A stretch of 64,000 nucleotides of DNA from JADFQT01 sp965216025 (lineage in GTDB: Bacteria > Chloroflexota > Dehalococcoidia > Lucifugimonadales > UBA3495). Position numbers and translations under genes: made by a program. The number at the start of each line of letters is the position of its first letter. Position 1 is the first letter of the stretch. Below the pieces are notes generated by a model. That model worked only from the letters and a program-made list of their open reading frames with translations, did not search any database and was not told the DNA's origin. Below are positions 9,701 through 17,415 of the stretch, piece after piece. Location: NCBI GenBank assembly GCA_965216025.1, contig CBDCEX010000017.1, positions 1,074,571-1,138,570 of the forward strand. The letters are read 5' to 3'.

Positions 9701-11104
9701 AGTGCTCCGGACTGACAAAATTGTGGCAATCCACTGGGATTGCTGGATGCGGGACAGAAATGCAGCAAGATGGCTTAGCCAAATGTCACGACCCCGACCC
9801 TCATTCACCTCGTCTATCATCAACAGCGCGCGGGAATTGGCCGATTGAGCGGCCGCCTCCAGCGCCCCTACGAACGTGTCGGGAGTTTCCCCGCGCATCC
9901 CAACTTGCTCGATCATCTGACGCCAAGGGTCGCCTGTGTCAGTGAACCGCTGACCCATTAACAGTACGACTGGTGCACCCGCGTCGATCCGCCGTCTGGC
10001 AAAATCGCACATCAAGTGGGTCTTGCCGGTACCAGCACTGCCCTTGAGAATCATGAGGCGGTTGTTTGACACGCCTGAGGTTTGTCTCAGTTTGTACCCT
10101 ACGCTATCGAGTTCTCTTTCCAGGCCACTGAGGTCCCTGGTGACGCGGGAGTAAGGATCCCTTTGATGCTGGGGGCGTTCCTCGCCATTGTCTCGTTGGC
10201 TTCCGTATTCGCGCTGAAGCTCGGCAATAGCGGGTTGAGTTTCGTTGGCGATACGGATTGCTCCAGCGAGCGCCTGCTGAATGGGTTGCACGCCCAGTTC
10301 ACCAGCGGGGTCGAATTCTAGTGCCCTGAATTCATCCAAGACTGAATCTACCGTGACCAACAAGGGTTGAAGCACCGGTATATCTAATGGCTGATGGTCA
10401 TTCGCCCTTGGATGTCTTAGATATAGGGCCCTTTGACGCACGTCGATTGCGAGTGATTTGATCCGGTTGAATGATTCAATTGTACGCGCGAAGTCTTCGA
10501 GAGATTCGGCGATGTCTAGTTCGACGTGATGCTGAGGGTTATATCGAGGACCTGCAGCGCCGATGGCTTCAGTCAGGCGTTCGTGAAACCAGTGTCTATC
10601 GAAGCCATGATTGCCAAACCAGTAATACAGTCGCCCGATCTGCTGGGGTTGAGAAAGTCTTTCCACCAGTTCCGAGGCGCCCCACCACATGAACTGAACT
10701 TGCATTTTGCGTTGTTGCGCCCAACCAACCCATTTCTGAACATGTTGGTTCCACCTATCCATTGCAGAGGTACGTCCTGAGATACGAGCATCGGCCCGAT
10801 CAATGGGAACGCAAACGTAGTATCGCTTGAGAGTGGGATGTTTAGCGAGAGCAGTTTTGACGGAGTCGTCGATTTGCGCCAATTGGGAAGGGTCGAGCGA
10901 AAAGAAATACTTGGCTTGCCAACCCCATTCGTCTCCATTTTGCAAGACACAATAGCCCTCGACGCCGGCGTCAGGATTCCCGGTCCGGGTGAACTTAGCG
11001 TCGTGTGGTGTCTCAATTCGCGCAAGCTGGGTACATAGCTCTTCGAACCCAGCGTTCTGTGACCCGTTCAACGGGCGAATGTTATTCCAACTGACAGATA
11101 CCAT
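6716..11104 (-). CDS. Avs-like (AVAST) antiphage STAND NTPase with N-terminal nuclease domain, 3' end disrupted by IS5
   Basis: The start is taken at ATG 11104 (MVSVSWNNIRPLNGSQNAGF), where family similarity begins. Residues about 1-190 form a PD-(D/E)XK/Mrr-like domain: GFEELCTQLAR, NPDAGVE (Asp near 45) and WGWQAKYF (QxK, about 63-65), then RYYVCVPIDR and FMWWGASELV. The STAND core has Walker A KGSAGTGKTHL (about 355-362) and Walker B ALLMIDEVNEGRGRD (about 427-435). Some 1000 residues of helical sensor follow. I recognise this as the Avs family, closest in memory to Avs2/Avs4, which bind phage terminase or portal protein and then act as nucleases. True coding ends at 6737; the last seven codons come from the IS5 end. 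The missing 105 codons lie at 5496-5813. Confidence 0.85.
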   Translation of the reverse strand: MVSVSWNNIRPLNGSQNAGFEELCTQLARIETPHDAKFTRTGNPDAGVEGYCVLQNGDEWGWQAKYFFSLDPSQLAQIDDSVKTALAKHPTLKRYYVCVPIDRADARISGRTSAMDRWNQHVQKWVGWAQQRKMQVQFMWWGASELVERLSQPQQIGRLYYWFGNHGFDRHWFHERLTEAIGAAGPRYNPQHHVELDIAESLEDFARTIESFNRIKSLAIDVRQRALYLRHPRANDHQPLDIPVLQPLLVTVDSVLDEFRALEFDPAGELGVQPIQQALAGAIRIANETQPAIAELQREYGSQRDNGEERPQHQRDPYSRVTRDLSGLERELDSVGYKLRQTSGVSNNRLMILKGSAGTGKTHLMCDFARRRIDAGAPVVLLMGQRFTDTGDPWRQMIEQVGMRGETPDTFVGALEAAAQSANSRALLMIDEVNEGRGRDIWLSHLAAFLSRIQQSQWIATILSVRSTYEGAIIPEHIGRRATSVTHFGFRGHEYEATRIFFEHHGIEFHSTPILYPEFANPLYLKTICHVLQSTGQTRLPRGRQGITAVLDSFIDVTNEQLAGRLDYDPKNNLVSLALRRLAERFLETGDHWLIREDAARVVNGVLPGRNFSRSLYRGMVDEGILLEDMRETRNGDSREIVTIAFERFADHIVAEVIMQQHLDKNRVSRMFESLPRWWRDRARGLPHLFGHKATGWIDRSNSLVNIAEGRRFVPQGVIEALCIQAPERIGRELVRITPQFQYQWRIGGAFLESLVWRELAAFSEETRVVLNELIANRRMHSDPKDTLTTVSTIPGHPFNAEFLDRRLRQDNMPDRDTWWSTYLHRTWGDKGPVDRLVEWASNISPGDTVDEEVVDLSATTLGWMLSTPNRFLRDRATKGLVALLTGRLAELDLLVNRFADVDDPYVVERIYAVAYGVSMRSNDANGVGRVAQSVYSHVFAGGTPPAHLLLRDYARGVVERAVYIGAARDLDLDLVCPPYQSTFPEIPDEQLTQDLILKMEQSAGGDAGRSAWHAMPFSVQHWDFARYILGTNSTDTSRHWLSIGIEQEQWRSADEWEQLLIPRFNGIERNAWEEYLEACQSVPPPQFDFLPAEDDHEDPVQQDGDTSEPPLDSYFQLSKRLSIHRADSSEVDDAYCRFVAALSEEHWDEWASRHEIRPGFDIQAIQRYILQRVVSLGWTARRFGAFDSSLRFAGSDLRGTRKLERMGKKYQWIAYHEISAFMADNCQYHEQWGNVHGYQGPWQVGCRDIDPSTIVNSRLSGGETSDSRRPTWWAPLEYDNWQVELPISTWTANASDVPALDSGLLITDPNDPDTQWVNAYCFQVRSEPTPPDIREYDVERKEIWTRSISFLVPQGKAGDFMEWVLTGEYSYEHWPLSIPDLGGGDSAFLGEYAWGPAFDQLINSGRLNEHEWCHPPGSDSTMAYGLAAHCSTSGGEYDCSADEDAISTLYLPSHLVTISKQ

Positions 11105-11303
11105 AATTTCGAAGTCGACGATATTTCGTAATGAAGATTCAGTAAATGAAAACTTTGCAGAAGCAACCTTGGCTCTTGTCAAAGGCTTGGTGTCAATCCA
11201 GTTTTCAATCCTTACTTCTTGATTATGCCGGTCTCAACTCCCTCCGGGCTCGGCTAGTCCACGTGCTGGTGCAGGTTCTATTCCTAAGTGCTATAGAGTT
11301 TAG

Positions 11304-11740
11304 TCAAGATGATTTTGTCCCCATTACTATTGCTCGCTTCTTGCAGATTGCCGAAAAGGAGGCTTCAGTTTTGGCATATCTGGTCGCCACCCCACGCCAT
11401 TGCCTGAAGGTTCGTAATGCGTTCTCCAACAAGTGACGTAGATTGTACAATCCCCGGTCGCAGTCCAGGGGTTCCTGGCGGTTTCGCCGGGGCGGTATGT
11501 CTGCTTCCATTCCCTGCTCCTCGGCTTGGGCTACGATGGCATCGCGGTCATAGCCTCGGTCCGCCAACTTGTATTTGGCTACTACGTCGGCAGTCAGGAA
11601 TGGGGCCTGGGTGCAGTAGGCGGGTGTCCCCGCGGTCAGGGCCATACGTACCGGCAGCCCATGGGAATCCACTGCCAGGCGCTCCGTGAATCCGTAGGTA
11701 GGTGGGCGGATGTGCGTGAACAGATTCAGGGCCTCTCCTT
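11304..11740 (-). pseudogene. IS5-family transposase remnant
   Basis: C-terminal part of a DDE transposase of another IS5 subgroup: YGFTERLAVDSHGLPVRMAL, KLADRGYDRDAIVAQAEEQG, IPPRRNRQEPLD and LYNLRHLLENALRTFRQWRG, the last around the catalytic Glu. The N-terminal domain is missing and the end (KKRAIVMGTKSS) is degenerate. It lies about 200 bp upstream of the Avs-like gene start and could have disturbed that gene's promoter. Confidence 0.7.
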
Positions 11741-11850
11741 CCTTCGGGTGCCATGTCAGTACTGATATCCGGGCCGACCTATTCTCATTGCTCTCTTCCG
11801 GTAGAAGGGCGTTGTCCATTGTCGTTCCTTCTTTCCTGAACCTAGGGATA

Positions 11851-12008
11851 GCCTAAACCAATACCAAGGTGGGATGTGCATTTCGGGGGTCTTGAAGACT
11901 ACCGAAAGGATTCCACAGCACTTCATATCACCCTTATGCCCTAACTGGTTGACCACAGACATTGCGGTCTAGCGATATGTACATTTCACCTTGGCTTTAG
12001 TTTAGGCG
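11851..12008. mobile_element. MITE of about 155 bp with IS630-type ends
   Basis: The left end reads CCTAAACCAATACCAAGGTG and the right end is the complement of CCTAAACTAAAGCCAAGGTG. TA dinucleotides sit at or next to both outer edges, as expected for IS630/Tc1-type TA targets. There is no coding capacity. A second copy is at 16333-16486, and the same end sequence occurs on the IS630 remnant at 40009, the probable source of transposase. Confidence 0.65.
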
Positions 12009-12290
12009 TATCCAACTGAGGGCATATCCTCCGTCGACCGGGATTCCCCAGATCAAACCAACTTTCCTGGATATAGCTCCTTCTGGGATACCGTCAAATA
12101 TAATCCCGCATTCCAAGGGCATCAAATGCGGCCTGATTCGCTCAAAGTCCCCGTTTCCATATAGCAACCACCGTCCTGCCAAGCGTAAAAGCCCCAAACC
12201 GCTGGTCTACGCCCAAGTCTCGCCCTTGGGAAGCCCCTTTGCCCTGGACGACCCCGTAACCGTAACCAATCCCGATGCTCCTGAGGTGGA

Positions 12291-12717
12291 CTAGCCAGGA
12301 GCCAGCCGAAGCCGGCCAATTCGTTCCAGTATCCCGCCTAGCATTTCCCGGCTCACGAGCACCTCAGCAAGCTGAAACACCAGCCTTCCGGCATGGCGCA
12401 CCAACCGTCCTCCAGTCTTGATCATCCTGGTCTGCAGACTGGTCAACGACCAGTGCTTCATTGCCTCCGGTAAGGCTAGCCTTCTCATGGAGTTGCCCAG
12501 GTTGTAAGCCAGTACGAACAACTCCAGCCTGACCTGATTGGCCACGAACTTGTGGCAGGACAACCTCGTCCAGTTCAGGGCGTACTTGCCTTCTTTTATC
12601 CATTGCTCCGCCGTCCCTCGGCCATTGTAAAAGCGGACTATCCCGATGTTTGGATAGCTCAGATTGGTGACGATGAAGCCCACTCTGGGAAACAGTTCTC
12701 CCTGGTGCCACTCCACC
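12291..12717 (-). pseudogene. IS1380 transposase, C-terminal part (copy A)
   Basis: Continues the transposase from 14088-14992 after removal of the ISAzo13 insert; the junction is VVSK-VEWHQGELF. The segment has YNGRGTAEQWIKEGKYALNW, the conserved IS1380 region with the catalytic Glu, then a helical C-terminus ending RIGRLRLAPG. Unlike copy B it has no frameshift at LELFVLAYNLGN. It is inactive because its N-terminal part is 1.37 kb away. Confidence 0.8.
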
Positions 12718-12720
12718 TTA

Positions 12721-14087
12721 GGGCTCGTCACCGAATAACCATCTCAACTTGAGCGGTTGCTGGGCAGGATGGTATAGTTCCACTCCCCGTGAAACTCATG
12801 GCACCGCAGGTTCACCTGGGCCAGTTCGCTATCAGACACTTTGATACCCGCCGGGTACTTGTTCGTGTCCAGGTGACACTCTACCCGCAACCCCTTGGTA
12901 TTCCGGGTTCCGCCAATCAAGCTCACAATGACCTCATGACTCACCAACGGCTGGCCCCGCCAGTTCTGCGTGATGAACGAAAACAACCGGTGTTCGATCT
13001 TGTTCCACTTGCTCGTCCCCGGCGGCAAATGGCCCACCGTGATCGTCAACCCCGTCTCGTCCGCAAACCGCTGCAGTTCCCGCTTCCACAGCCGCACACG
13101 ACTCCCGTTACTACCCCCACCATCGGCGTTCACCAGCAGCCGGGTTGCCTTCGGATACCGTGCCTGCCCCATCCCCCACCACCAGCGCCGGATACTCTCC
13201 ACTGCAAACGCCGCTGTATCGTGGTCCACCCCGACATTCACCCAGCCCGTGTTCTCCGCTACATCATAGATCCCGTACGGTGTGGCGCGCCCCAAGGCTG
13301 GTATCACGAAATCGTACACCCGCACCCGCTCCGGGTCCCCTTGGGGCCGCAACTCACGCCCTCCGTTCTTGAAATTCCCGACCAGTTCCTTCTTCTTGGC
13401 ATCCACCGAGATCACCGGCTCACCCGCATCCAGATACGTCTGCGCTTGCTGGTTCAGGTAGGTGAACTGGGCATCACGGTCAGGATGATCGCCACCCTCC
13501 AAGGTCTTGCTGTTGGCCTGCAAGCTGTACTCCAACCTGTGCAAAAGATCCCCCACCAACCGGCGACTGACCCGGTGCCCCAACTGCTGGAGTTCAGCCG
13601 CCAAGTTCCGCAGGCTCTTGCAGGTCCAGCGCAGGGGCGATTCCGGGTCGCCACGGGTCACCGGCTCAACCAAGCGCTCCAGGTCGCTCAGCAGCGTTGG
13701 GTCCTGGCTCACAGTGGTCTTGCGCCCACCGCCCGGCTTGCGGACTCTGCCCGCGCTGACCCGCTCGGGCTGCTGCAGTTCTTGCATGCCCTGCTGGATG
13801 GTCCGCCGCGAGAAGCCGGTCGCTCGAGCGACCCAGGTAACGCCACCCCAGCCCAGCGTCAGCGCTTCGGCTGCGGCGACCAGCCGCCGGGTCCGCTGGT
13901 CCAAGACGCCCTCAAGCAGGGTAAAACGTTGTCGGACAGCATCAATATTTTCCATGCCGACAACCTTACTTTATATTGCTTAATTCATGGACTCACAAAC
14001 AAATCCCGCCTTACATCAAATGTTTTCCATGCCGACAAGCTTATAGCATCCCCTCGATGCATGATAACGTTATTTGGTGACAAGCCC
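12721..14087 (-). mobile_element. ISAzo13-family insertion sequence, copy A (1367 bp)
   Basis: Terminal inverted repeats GGGCTCGTCACCGAATAACC (left) and GGGCTTGTCACCAAATAACG (right, complement strand). A 3-bp duplication TTA flanks it (12718-12720 and 14088-14090). The uninterrupted IS1380 copy B shows the empty site, which confirms the boundaries exactly. An almost identical copy of the same length is at 54341-55707 on the other strand. Confidence 0.92.
12744..13955 (-). CDS. ISAzo13-family transposase (Rhodopirellula-type DDE), copy A
   Basis: 403 residues, the usual length for the family. The N-terminus has a helix-turn-helix (GGVTWVARATGFSRRTIQQG). The catalytic core shows PVISVDAKKKELVGNF (first Asp), LLVNADGGGSNGSR (second Asp) and GTSKWNKIEHRLFSFITQNW (catalytic Glu). 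A long antisense reading frame covers it but is only a shadow. The protein differs from the copy at 54473-55684 by a Val/Ala change near residue 27. The element lies within and inactivates the IS1380 transposase. Confidence 0.93.
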   Translation of the reverse strand: MENIDAVRQRFTLLEGVLDQRTRRLVAAAEALTLGWGGVTWVARATGFSRRTIQQGMQELQQPERVSAGRVRKPGGGRKTTVSQDPTLLSDLERLVEPVTRGDPESPLRWTCKSLRNLAAELQQLGHRVSRRLVGDLLHRLEYSLQANSKTLEGGDHPDRDAQFTYLNQQAQTYLDAGEPVISVDAKKKELVGNFKNGGRELRPQGDPERVRVYDFVIPALGRATPYGIYDVAENTGWVNVGVDHDTAAFAVESIRRWWWGMGQARYPKATRLLVNADGGGSNGSRVRLWKRELQRFADETGLTITVGHLPPGTSKWNKIEHRLFSFITQNWRGQPLVSHEVIVSLIGGTRNTKGLRVECHLDTNKYPAGIKVSDSELAQVNLRCHEFHGEWNYTILPSNRSS

Positions 14088-14090
14088 TTA

Positions 14091-14992
14091 GAGACCACTC
14101 TCCGAGCAACATTCCAGCTCTGGGCCTGGTAGACGAAGTCATGATAGGAGACGATGGGCTTCGGGGAAAGCCACTCCGTAGGCCGTATTAGCCGGGGCGC
14201 TATCTCCCGCTGCAGCACCTGGTTGGACCGCAGCCTGATGGCGTAGCCGATGTTTCTTGCTTCCAGATAATCGTATATCTCCGGCTTGGCGAAGGCGGCG
14301 TCAGCACGAAACAGCAGCCTGACCGCTGCTGTCAAATAACGCTCCACCACCGGATCAAGGACTTCTTGCCAATCATCGCCACTGTGGGCGTTGCCTGACC
14401 GTAGCTTCGCTGCTTCACAATCCCCGAACTGGTTGAACAGAAAGAGAGGGTGATAGCAGACGCATTCAAAGTGGCCGTTATAGGCTGCTCCCTCCTGCTG
14501 GCCATGCACTGGACTCTCGGAACTGTCCATATCCAGGATTACTCGCCGGTGTAGGGTATGGGCCATAGCTCGTTCCACCCACTGGGTATTTATTCGTGCC
14601 AGCCCCTTCAGGTTGTCCTCTTGGGTCAGGAACTCCGTCTCGAACCGGCCCATCTCACTGGTGCTGGCTCCTTTCCGCTCCGAGCCTTGCCATCCCACGA
14701 TCACTCGCATGGCTGGGTCTTGGGAAAGGCGCACTGCGTCATTGGTGTCGTCGTAGCCGGCCAAGCGGCTGTAGATCGACTGTCTTAGCAGCGGAACCAG
14801 GTGGTGAAGGATATTGCGTCCGGTACGGCTTTCCTGGAGGTAGTCCTCAGCGATTTCGGTAAGGCCCAAGGCATCATCAAACTCTCGAAAGGCAAGAAGA
14901 CCAGCGTCGGAGGTGATGGTTGAGCCGTGAAATTCCAGGCGGACTTTGGGGTTGAATTGGAGCCGGAGAGGGGCTTTTTCGCCGTCACCCAT
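14091..14992 (-). pseudogene. IS1380 transposase, N-terminal part (copy A)
   Basis: Begins MGDGEKAPLRLQFNPKVRLE and carries GSTITSDAGLLAFREFDDAL, typical of IS1380-family transposases, then the first catalytic region RRVILDMDSSESPVHGQQEG and LLFRADAAFAKPEIYDYLEA. It breaks at the ISAzo13 insertion (14088-14090). A reading frame runs on into the insert for about 30 codons, but that tail is not native. The start lies about 160 bp from the element's right end. Confidence 0.85.
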
Positions 14993-15197
14993 CAGGTGCC
15001 TCCATGATGCCTACGGCATCTTACTGCAAAGTGACATATCATGGAGTTATTATAGCTGGAAACACGCAAAAAGGGCCCATAATTAGACAATGGTTGAAAG
15101 ACCATCGACGAATTACTGAGAAAGCTTTTTAGCCATATGGGAAATGTGGGTTAAAACACCCTCTAAGAGAAATATCTAAGCAGTTCTGCACCGGATT

Positions 15198-16097
15198 TCA
15201 TTTAAGGACCAGACTCTGCAAAAGCTCCAACAGGGCGGACGAAACCTCATCTGGGCGCTGAACTGGAAGGTCGTGCCCGGCACCCGCAACAATTCGGGAC
15301 GCGACAAGTTCGGGGAAATTCTCCCGGTCTTCTGAAGGGTCTTCTATAGGCCTGCCGAGGCCGCTATCTGCTCCCCGCAATACAATGGACGGCACCAAAA
15401 TCGGGGGGCTCTCTGCCAGCTTGCGCTCTACTTCAACGAATCGATCCTCACCCGGCGCGTTCATATGACGATGCCGGTAGGAATGCACGGTAATATCTAC
15501 GAAGTCGGGATTATCGAAGGAGGAGGCTGAACGGTTGAAGGCTTCGTCTGTGTAGTTCCACTCGGGTGCCCAGGTTTCCCAAAGGTGACGGATGATGTCT
15601 TTTCGGTTCTCTTCCAGGCCTACGCGCCCCTGCTCAGTATTGAAGTACCACTGGTACCAGCGCCTTGCTTCGGCAATTGCCGAAGCTGGCCGCTCTCTCG
15701 TTATGGTGTTCTGTACCGAATAGCCGCCGATAGCAACTTGAGCCTTGACCATTTGAGGATGGAGGATAGATGTGATGCAGGCCGCGCGATTCCCCCAGTC
15801 GAAGCCTGCTAGTGCGAATTGACCGATACCCAACGCTTCCGCAAAGTCAACGACGTCCTGCGCGATTGCCGCCTGCTCGGCCATGCGAGGGGACTCCGGA
15901 TTACGAAAGCTAGTGGGCCCGTATCCTCGAAGGTATGGGACCAGAACCCTATAGCCAGCCTCGACTAACATGGGTACTACTTCGTCCCAAGCGCGCACAT
16001 CATAGGGAAATCCGTGAAGGAGTATGATTGGGAACCCGGAGGTGTTTCCGTGATCCCCATACCCTATGTTTAGCACTGGAGTTTGGACGAATTTCAC
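15198..16097 (-). CDS. Alpha/beta hydrolase, epoxide hydrolase-like
   Basis: A GTG start at 16097 gives MKFVQTPVLNIGYGDHG; the frame stays open further upstream, but that part has no family likeness. Motifs: oxyanion-hole HGFPYDVRAWDEVVP, nucleophile elbow LAGFDWGNRAACI (Asp nucleophile, as in epoxide hydrolases and haloalkane dehalogenases, not Ser), a cap with two Trp-rich stretches (WYQWYFNTEQGR), and the catalytic His in AGAGHDLPVQRPDEV. At 299 residues it is full length. The reaction would be hydrolysis of an epoxide or related ether/ester; the substrate is unknown. It is flanked by IS1380 and a MITE, with no operon partners. Confidence 0.82.
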   Translation of the reverse strand: MKFVQTPVLNIGYGDHGNTSGFPIILLHGFPYDVRAWDEVVPMLVEAGYRVLVPYLRGYGPTSFRNPESPRMAEQAAIAQDVVDFAEALGIGQFALAGFDWGNRAACITSILHPQMVKAQVAIGGYSVQNTITRERPASAIAEARRWYQWYFNTEQGRVGLEENRKDIIRHLWETWAPEWNYTDEAFNRSASSFDNPDFVDITVHSYRHRHMNAPGEDRFVEVERKLAESPPILVPSIVLRGADSGLGRPIEDPSEDRENFPELVASRIVAGAGHDLPVQRPDEVSSALLELLQSLVLK

Positions 16098-16332
16098 GCT
16101 CGATAATTCAATCAAGATGACCACTCCGAGTAGCGTCGTCAGTGACGGATTCGTAGTATAACCGAAACCTGAGATTCGGTGCTGCAGAGGCCTGGTTGAG
16201 AGCAGGGGTGCCGGAAATAGCCTGACGTTGAGAAATACGACGTGGATTTGCTGGCATGCGAATTCGTCAGGTAAACCGGAGACTCGCCGAGATTCCCAAC
16301 CATTTCCCGCTTCTACGTCTCGCATCGACATA

Positions 16333-16486
16333 ACTAAACTAAAGCCAAGGTGGAATCTACATTTGTGGGGCGATGAAGATTGGCTTGGGCACCACAGTGA
16401 AGCTCTTCCACCTGTACTTGTAGGGCGGTCCGGTGCCGCCGATTGACTTCCTCCATATGTGGGTTTCACCTTGGCTTTAGTTTAGG
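16333..16486. mobile_element. MITE of 154 bp with IS630-type ends, second copy
   Basis: Ends CTAAACTAAAGCCAAGGTG in inverted orientation, with TA at both outer edges (16331-16332 and 16487-16488). Same family as the copy at 11851; the interior is diverged but of the same length. Non-coding. Confidence 0.7.
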
Positions 16487-16494
16487 TAGGGCTC

Positions 16495-16830
16495 AGGGTC
16501 GGTGTTGAAGGCGATGAGCAGGTCCGTGGCCATCCGGTCCGCCACTGGCGCGCCCGGCTCCCGGGTGATGTACCTCTCTGCAGCCACGGGGAAAAGCACA
16601 ATCTTGCGTTGGATGGGGCGCAATATCGCAAGCGCATGTCCTGATGAAGTCGTCAAAGTGGGTGAAGCGCACGGAGTATCTGGTGGGTATAGAAGTGAAG
16701 CCCAGGGCCTTGGCCAGGAAGTTCTTCCCGACACCCAGGCTCCATCAACAGAACATGCTCGTGCTTGGCCAGGAACTCCAGGGAGAAGCCAGCGCCCAAC
16801 AGCTGGCGATACAGTCGGAGTCATCACCGG
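16495..16830 (-). pseudogene. Probable IstB (IS21 helper ATPase) remnant
   Basis: In mixed minus-strand frames one can read EFLAKHEHVLLMEPG, KNFLAKALGFTSIPTRYSVRFTH and DRMATDLLIAF, in the order expected for the AAA+ helper protein IstB (Walker A region followed by the VRFTHADDF-like block). Several frameshifts and deletions are needed, and no IstA partner is present. Assignment is tentative. Confidence 0.35.
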
Positions 16831-16936
16831 AAGGGGGAGTTCTCAGCTTCCTACTGAACATCAACGTCAACGGAGCAGCTTACGAAGTAACCCCTCGAAC
16901 AGTAGTCCAGCTAATCCGTTTTCCTGGCGCGGCGCA

Positions 16937-17406
16937 TCAATTGGAATTTCCTGCCATATAAGACACCAAAAAATCGTTCCTGAGTTGACAGTCAACCTCA
17001 GGGCGCTGGGCGAGTGCCGAGTGTAGTTTCTCGTCAGTAGTAACGAGAAGGTCGGCGTCGGTCGCGACGTAAGCCAGGACCAGGTAGAGGTCCTCGGGGG
17101 GCGTCAGTTCTTGTAACTCCTGGGAGATCGCTGGGAGATCGCTGGGAGATCCTCAGGAGTGTGGCGAACAGCTCGGTTGGAGTCTCGCAGCAAGCTATGA
17201 AATGCCTGGCTGATTTGTCTTCCTCTGGGGTCGGTCGTTTGCATCAACCGGTACGCCTTTTCGTTCCACCGCCGCTTGGGAGGGGTTACTAATCTATCGT
17301 CGGAGCGGTGGAACGAAACTAAGAACCTACCCGTCTCTTTAAACGTATCATCGCCGTTTTCACCCAGCAGGTCGTGGAATACCCACTCATTGAGTACGTA
17401 GAGCAT
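16937..17406 (-). pseudogene. PIN-like protein paired with the upstream ATPase, inactivated by an 11-bp tandem duplication
   Basis: The first 100 codons start at ATG 17406 (MLYVLNEWVFHDLLGENGDD), ten bases after the ATPase stop. The frame is then lost at an 11-bp tandem repeat (17120-17151). Removing one unit restores the frame through ISQELQELTPPEDLYLVLAY, VATDADLLVTTDEKLHSALA and on to a TGA at 16937, 152 residues in all. The early Asp/Glu residues, SLLRDSNRAV, and TDADLLVTTDE near the end resemble PIN-domain ribonucleases, where the last acidic residues bind metal. The ATPase/nuclease pairing suggests a two-gene defence or toxin module. The PIN assignment is by pattern only. Confidence 0.6.
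17120..17151. repeat. 11-bp tandem repeat (CTGGGAGATCG), about 2.9 copies
   Basis: Units at 17120-17130, 17131-17141 and 17142-17151 (the last lacks one base). Two units would keep the PIN-like frame open; three shift it. Confidence 0.9.
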
Positions 17407-17415
17407 AGTTGGCGG

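Larger units (their letters stand above)
12038..15150 (-). mobile_element. IS1380-family element copy A, interrupted by ISAzo13
   Basis: The boundaries come from comparison with the second copy (22360-24099): both share a left edge CCGGGATTCCCCAGAT and a right edge ATATGGGAAATGTGGG, which are imperfect inverted ends (11 of 16 matching). Without the ISAzo13 insert the element is 1743 bp. No 4-bp target duplication flanks it (TCGA on the left, TTAA on the right). The copies are very similar throughout, so duplication was recent. Confidence 0.8.

Noticed and set aside
12789..14132. Long open frame of 447 codons antisense to the ISAzo13 transposase (also its mirror at 54338-55639).
   Set aside because: It is Pro/Gln/His-rich, lacks any domain and exactly mirrors a well-recognised transposase; it is a GC-rich shadow frame.
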